NCBI GenBank assembly: GCA_947165145.1
Contig: CAMUZG010000003.1
Span: 40,746 to 104,745 of the forward strand
DNA length: 64,000 nt
Direction of reading: 5' to 3'
Source of the DNA: an uncultured Selenomonadales bacterium
GTDB taxonomy: Bacteria > Bacillota > Negativicutes > Selenomonadales > Selenomonadaceae
In this document: piece after piece, positions 61,725 to 64,000 of the stretch
Position numbering within the stretch: the stretch's first letter is position 1
Layout: the number at the start of each line of letters is the position of its first letter
Notes under the pieces: model-generated
Database searches by the model: none
What the model was told of the DNA's origin: nothing
What the model saw: the letters and a program-made list of their open reading frames with translations, nothing else
Program-made: the position numbers and the translations under genes

Positions 61725-64000
61725 ACGCCAACCATGCGTTCACCGACGCTACCGACGCGCACTTCGCCGACATTGAGCGACGTTTCTTCCAACGATTCAC
61801 GGAGCTTTCTGACATAAATATTGCTGAACTCGTCCGCAACGTCGCGCCGCGAGAAATAAAATCTCATGTCGAGTTGCGTTTCGTCGTAAATTCTGAAAAC
61901 CAATTCCGCCGCGCCGATATTGTCGGTCAAGACGCAGATACGGAGCCAAGTTTCCTTTTTCTCCTTGCCGGTATCGGGGTCGCGATTGGTCTCATCGTAG
62001 ACGTTGAGGTAAGTCGGGTAACTAACTTCCTTTTCGCCGACGTACAGCGGCATCATCATTTGGAAAGAGCGTTGATTTTGGACGGTGGCGTTGTCCGAAC
62101 TCATTGCCTGACGCATTGCGGTTGCGAAGTCGGCAACATCTCTGCCAGCGCGTTTGAGTGAGCGAGCGTTCATTTTTGAGACGACGTTTGCCATGTCGCA
62201 GAGTTGCATGAAAGCCCACAATCGCGGCAAGTCGGGCAAATCCTGTTGAACGGCTGCTTGTTGGACGGTAAGCGGGACGTTTTGTTGACAGAGGCGCAGA
62301 AGATTTTGCAAGTGACGCGCTTCGGCTTCGGGCATCATCTGCTGATTGTTATTAACGAAATTTTGTAGCATAGCGGCATCGCGCGGAGGCATGTCTGGGT
62401 TTCGCATGAGGAATTGCGCTAGATTTTTCATTGCGTCGGCGGTCTGCGGCGTGTTCTGTAGCGGTTGGCGCAGGAGCGTAGTTTTCGCGGTGTCCATTTG
62501 CTCGCGCATGATTTGTTGCCGCGTGATGAAATCGCCGCTGACGTTCTTCGGCTGTGGTTGATTCTGAGCTTGAGGTTGCTGATTGAACGATTGCGGCTGA
62601 TTCTGAGCCTGCGGTTGCTGATTAAACGATTGCGGTTGATTTTGAGCCTGTGGTTGCTGATTGAAAGTTTGCGGTTGATTCTGTGTTTGAGGTTGCTGAT
62701 TGAAAGTCTGCGGTTGATTTTGTGTTTGCGGTTGCTGATTGAAAGTTTGCGGCTGATTCTGAGCCTGCGGTTGCTGATTGAACGATTGCGGTTGATTTTG
62801 GGCTTGTGGTTGTTGATTGAAAGTTTGCGGCTGATTCTGAGCTTGAGGTTGCTGATTGAACGATTGCGGTTGATTTTGAGCTTGTGGTTGTTGATTGAAA
62901 GTTTGCGGCTGATTCTGAGCCTGCGGTTGCTGATTAAAAGTTTGCGGTTGATTTTGAGCTTGTGGTTGTTGATTGAAAGTTTGCGGTTGATTTTGAGCCT
63001 GTGGTTGCTGATTGAATGTTTGCGGCTGATTCTGAGTTTGTGGTTGCTGATTGAAAGTTTGCGGCTGATTTTGGGCTTGCGGTTGCTGATTGAATGTTTG
63101 CGGCTGATTTTGAGCTTGTGGTTGTTGATTGAATGTTTGCGGTTGATTTTGAGCTTGCGGTTGCTGATTGAAAGTTTGCGGCTGATTCTGTGTTTGAGGT
63201 TGCTGATTCATTGATTGCGGCTGATTTTGCGCTTGAGGTTGCTGATTAAAAGTCTGCGGATGATTTTGAGTTTGTGGTTGCTGATTAAAAGTTTGCGGCT
63301 GATTCTGGGCTTGAGGTTGCTGATTAAAAGTTTGCGGTTGATTTTGGGCTTGAGGTTGCTGATTGAAAGTTTGCGGTTGATTCTGAGCTTGAGGTTGCTG
63401 ATTGAATGTTTGCGGCTGATTTTGAGCCTGCGGTTGCTGATTGAAAGTTTGCGGCTGATTTTGAGCCTGCGGTTGCTGATTGAATGTTTGCGGTTGATTC
63501 TGAGCTTGTGGTTGTTGATTGAAAGTTTGCGGTTGATTCTGAGCTTGAGGTTGCTGATTGAATGTTTGCGGCTGATTTTGAGCCTGCGGTTGCTGATTGA
63601 ATGTTTGCGGCTGATTTTGAGCTTGAGGTTGCTGATTGAAAGTCTGTGGTTGATTTTGGGCTTGTGGTTGCTGATTGAAAGTTTGCGGCTGATTCTGTGC
63701 TTGTGGTTGCTGATTGAAAGTTTGCGGTTGATTTTGCGCTTGAGGTTGCTGATTGAATGTTTGCGGTTGATTTTGCGCTTGAGGTTGCTGATTGAATGTT
63801 TGCGGTTGATTCTGAGCTTGAGGTTGCTGATTAAAAGTTTGCGGCTGATTCTGAGCCTGCGGTTGCTGATTGAAAGTTTGCGGATGATTTTGAGTTTGTG
63901 GTTGCTGATTGAATGTTTGCGGCTGATTCTGTGTTTGAGGTTGCTGATTAAAAGTCTGCGGATGATTTTGAGTTTGTGGTTGCTGATTAAAAGTTTGCGG
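61721..64000 (-). CDS. Large Gln/Asn/Pro 13-residue-repeat protein, partial
   Basis: The frame is open from the right edge to a stop at 61721-61723; at least 759 residues are visible, and the N-terminus lies outside. Residues encoded by about 62556-64000 are at least 37 tandem copies of a 13-residue unit (FNQQPQAQNQPQT with few changes: A/T, T/S, Q/H). The C-terminal 270 residues are a normal domain: TLLRQPLQNTPQTADAM, RNPDMPPRDAAMLQNF, then SYPTYLNVYDETNRDP, WLRICVLTDNIGAAELVFRI, a beta-rich end that recalls FliK-type hook-length control C-domains. That link is weak. No catalytic motif. Confidence 0.8.
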   Translation of the reverse strand, partial: PQTFNQQPQTQNHPQTFNQQPQTQNQPQTFNQQPQTQNHPQTFNQQPQAQNQPQTFNQQPQAQNQPQTFNQQPQAQNQPQTFNQQPQAQNQPQTFNQQPQAQNQPQTFNQQPQAQNQPQTFNQQPQAQNQPQTFNQQPQAQNQPQTFNQQPQAQNQPQTFNQQPQAQNQPQTFNQQPQAQNQPQTFNQQPQAQNQPQTFNQQPQAQNQPQTFNQQPQAQNQPQTFNQQPQAQNQPQTFNQQPQTQNHPQTFNQQPQAQNQPQSMNQQPQTQNQPQTFNQQPQAQNQPQTFNQQPQAQNQPQTFNQQPQAQNQPQTFNQQPQTQNQPQTFNQQPQAQNQPQTFNQQPQAQNQPQTFNQQPQAQNQPQTFNQQPQAQNQPQSFNQQPQAQNQPQTFNQQPQAQNQPQSFNQQPQAQNQPQTFNQQPQTQNQPQTFNQQPQTQNQPQTFNQQPQAQNQPQSFNQQPQAQNQPQSFNQQPQAQNQPQPKNVSGDFITRQQIMREQMDTAKTTLLRQPLQNTPQTADAMKNLAQFLMRNPDMPPRDAAMLQNFVNNNQQMMPEAEARHLQNLLRLCQQNVPLTVQQAAVQQDLPDLPRLWAFMQLCDMANVVSKMNARSLKRAGRDVADFATAMRQAMSSDNATVQNQRSFQMMMPLYVGEKEVSYPTYLNVYDETNRDPDTGKEKKETWLRICVLTDNIGAAELVFRIYDETQLDMRFYFSRRDVADEFSNIYVRKLRESLEETSLNVGEVRVGSVGERMVGV
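62556..64000 (-). repeat. 39-bp tandem repeat array within the coding region
   Basis: About 37 units of 39 bp (13 codons), with silent and conservative changes between units. The array reaches the right edge, so the total is larger. The plus strand is also open through it (Leu-rich), which is a by-product of the period. Confidence 0.9.

Noticed and set aside
62465..63214. Leu-rich plus-strand ORF (249 aa)
   Set aside because: It is the mirror of the Gln/Asn/Pro repeat frame; a 39-bp period leaves both strands open. It has no ribosome site or promoter.
62556..64000. Possible CRISPR array or non-coding satellite at the right end
   Set aside because: The repeats are directly adjacent 39-bp units with no spacers, and the minus strand is one continuous reading frame with mostly synonymous changes.

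Overview
The window looks like the chromosome of a diderm Firmicute, most likely a Negativicute of the Selenomonas/Veillonella kind. It combines Gram-positive lineage genes (PolC-type polymerase, SepF, DivIVA, YlmH, KhpB/Jag, TmcAL) with outer-membrane machinery (a secretin with a GspC/PilP-like partner). Start codons are often TTG. The assignment comes from gene content only; no rRNA or tRNA gene was seen.

Layout. 1-3870 (minus): recT, argB, argD and a frameshifted glycosyltransferase overlap in one operon. 3980-10781 (plus): an orphan ABC ATPase, a nitroreductase, yraN, an antitoxin with a truncated PIN toxin, comM, a degenerate ABC-F protein, aroH and an aldo/keto reductase; a candidate small RNA lies on the minus strand at 7866-8017. 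10823-15902 (minus): the rpmH-rnpA-yidD-yidC-khpB-mnmE block behind a consensus promoter, with tmcAL instead of dnaA upstream. 16018-23140 (plus): a glucosaminidase, a frameshifted permease, a GT8 glycosyltransferase, a CDF transporter, a GspC-like protein with a secretin, and a siroheme dehydrogenase. 23374-28447 (plus): surE, a membrane-anchored unknown, hypE and a PRD regulator. 28514-34424: hexokinase, a decayed paaK with its ACT-domain neighbour, and polC. 34514-40814 (minus): lctP, then the rluD-lspA-divIVA-ylmH-sepF-yggS division cluster. 41220-45247: sucrose PTS and sucrose-6-phosphate hydrolase, divergent, with a small coiled-coil membrane protein between. 45363-48144 (minus): cysE, ispF, ispD and a HAD phosphatase. 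48318-53595 (plus): a 22-residue-repeat coiled-coil protein, an orphan polysaccharide export permease, cbiC-cbiA and an SGNH hydrolase. 53805-57952 (minus): era, rpoD, dnaG. 58107-64000 (minus): an aldose epimerase, a GH13 enzyme with a twin-arginine signal, a LysE transporter, a small ferredoxin, and a protein with a long 13-residue tandem repeat that runs off the right edge.

Carbohydrate use is a theme: sucrose PTS and hydrolase, GH13 glucosidase, aldose epimerase, a eukaryote-type hexokinase and a PTS-responsive regulator. The rest is mostly housekeeping.

The most unusual content is repeats. One is a family of about 170 bp intergenic elements (four copies) whose hairpins keep pairing through compensatory changes. 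The second is a set of 7-bp tandem repeats at twelve or so loci, often arranged as inverted arms around a shared core; they supply the C-terminal residues of several proteins and lie in frame inside cbiA. Other notable items are the candidate small RNA, the hendecad protein, the 39-bp repeat gene, recT inside an arginine operon and a PolC without its exonuclease domain.
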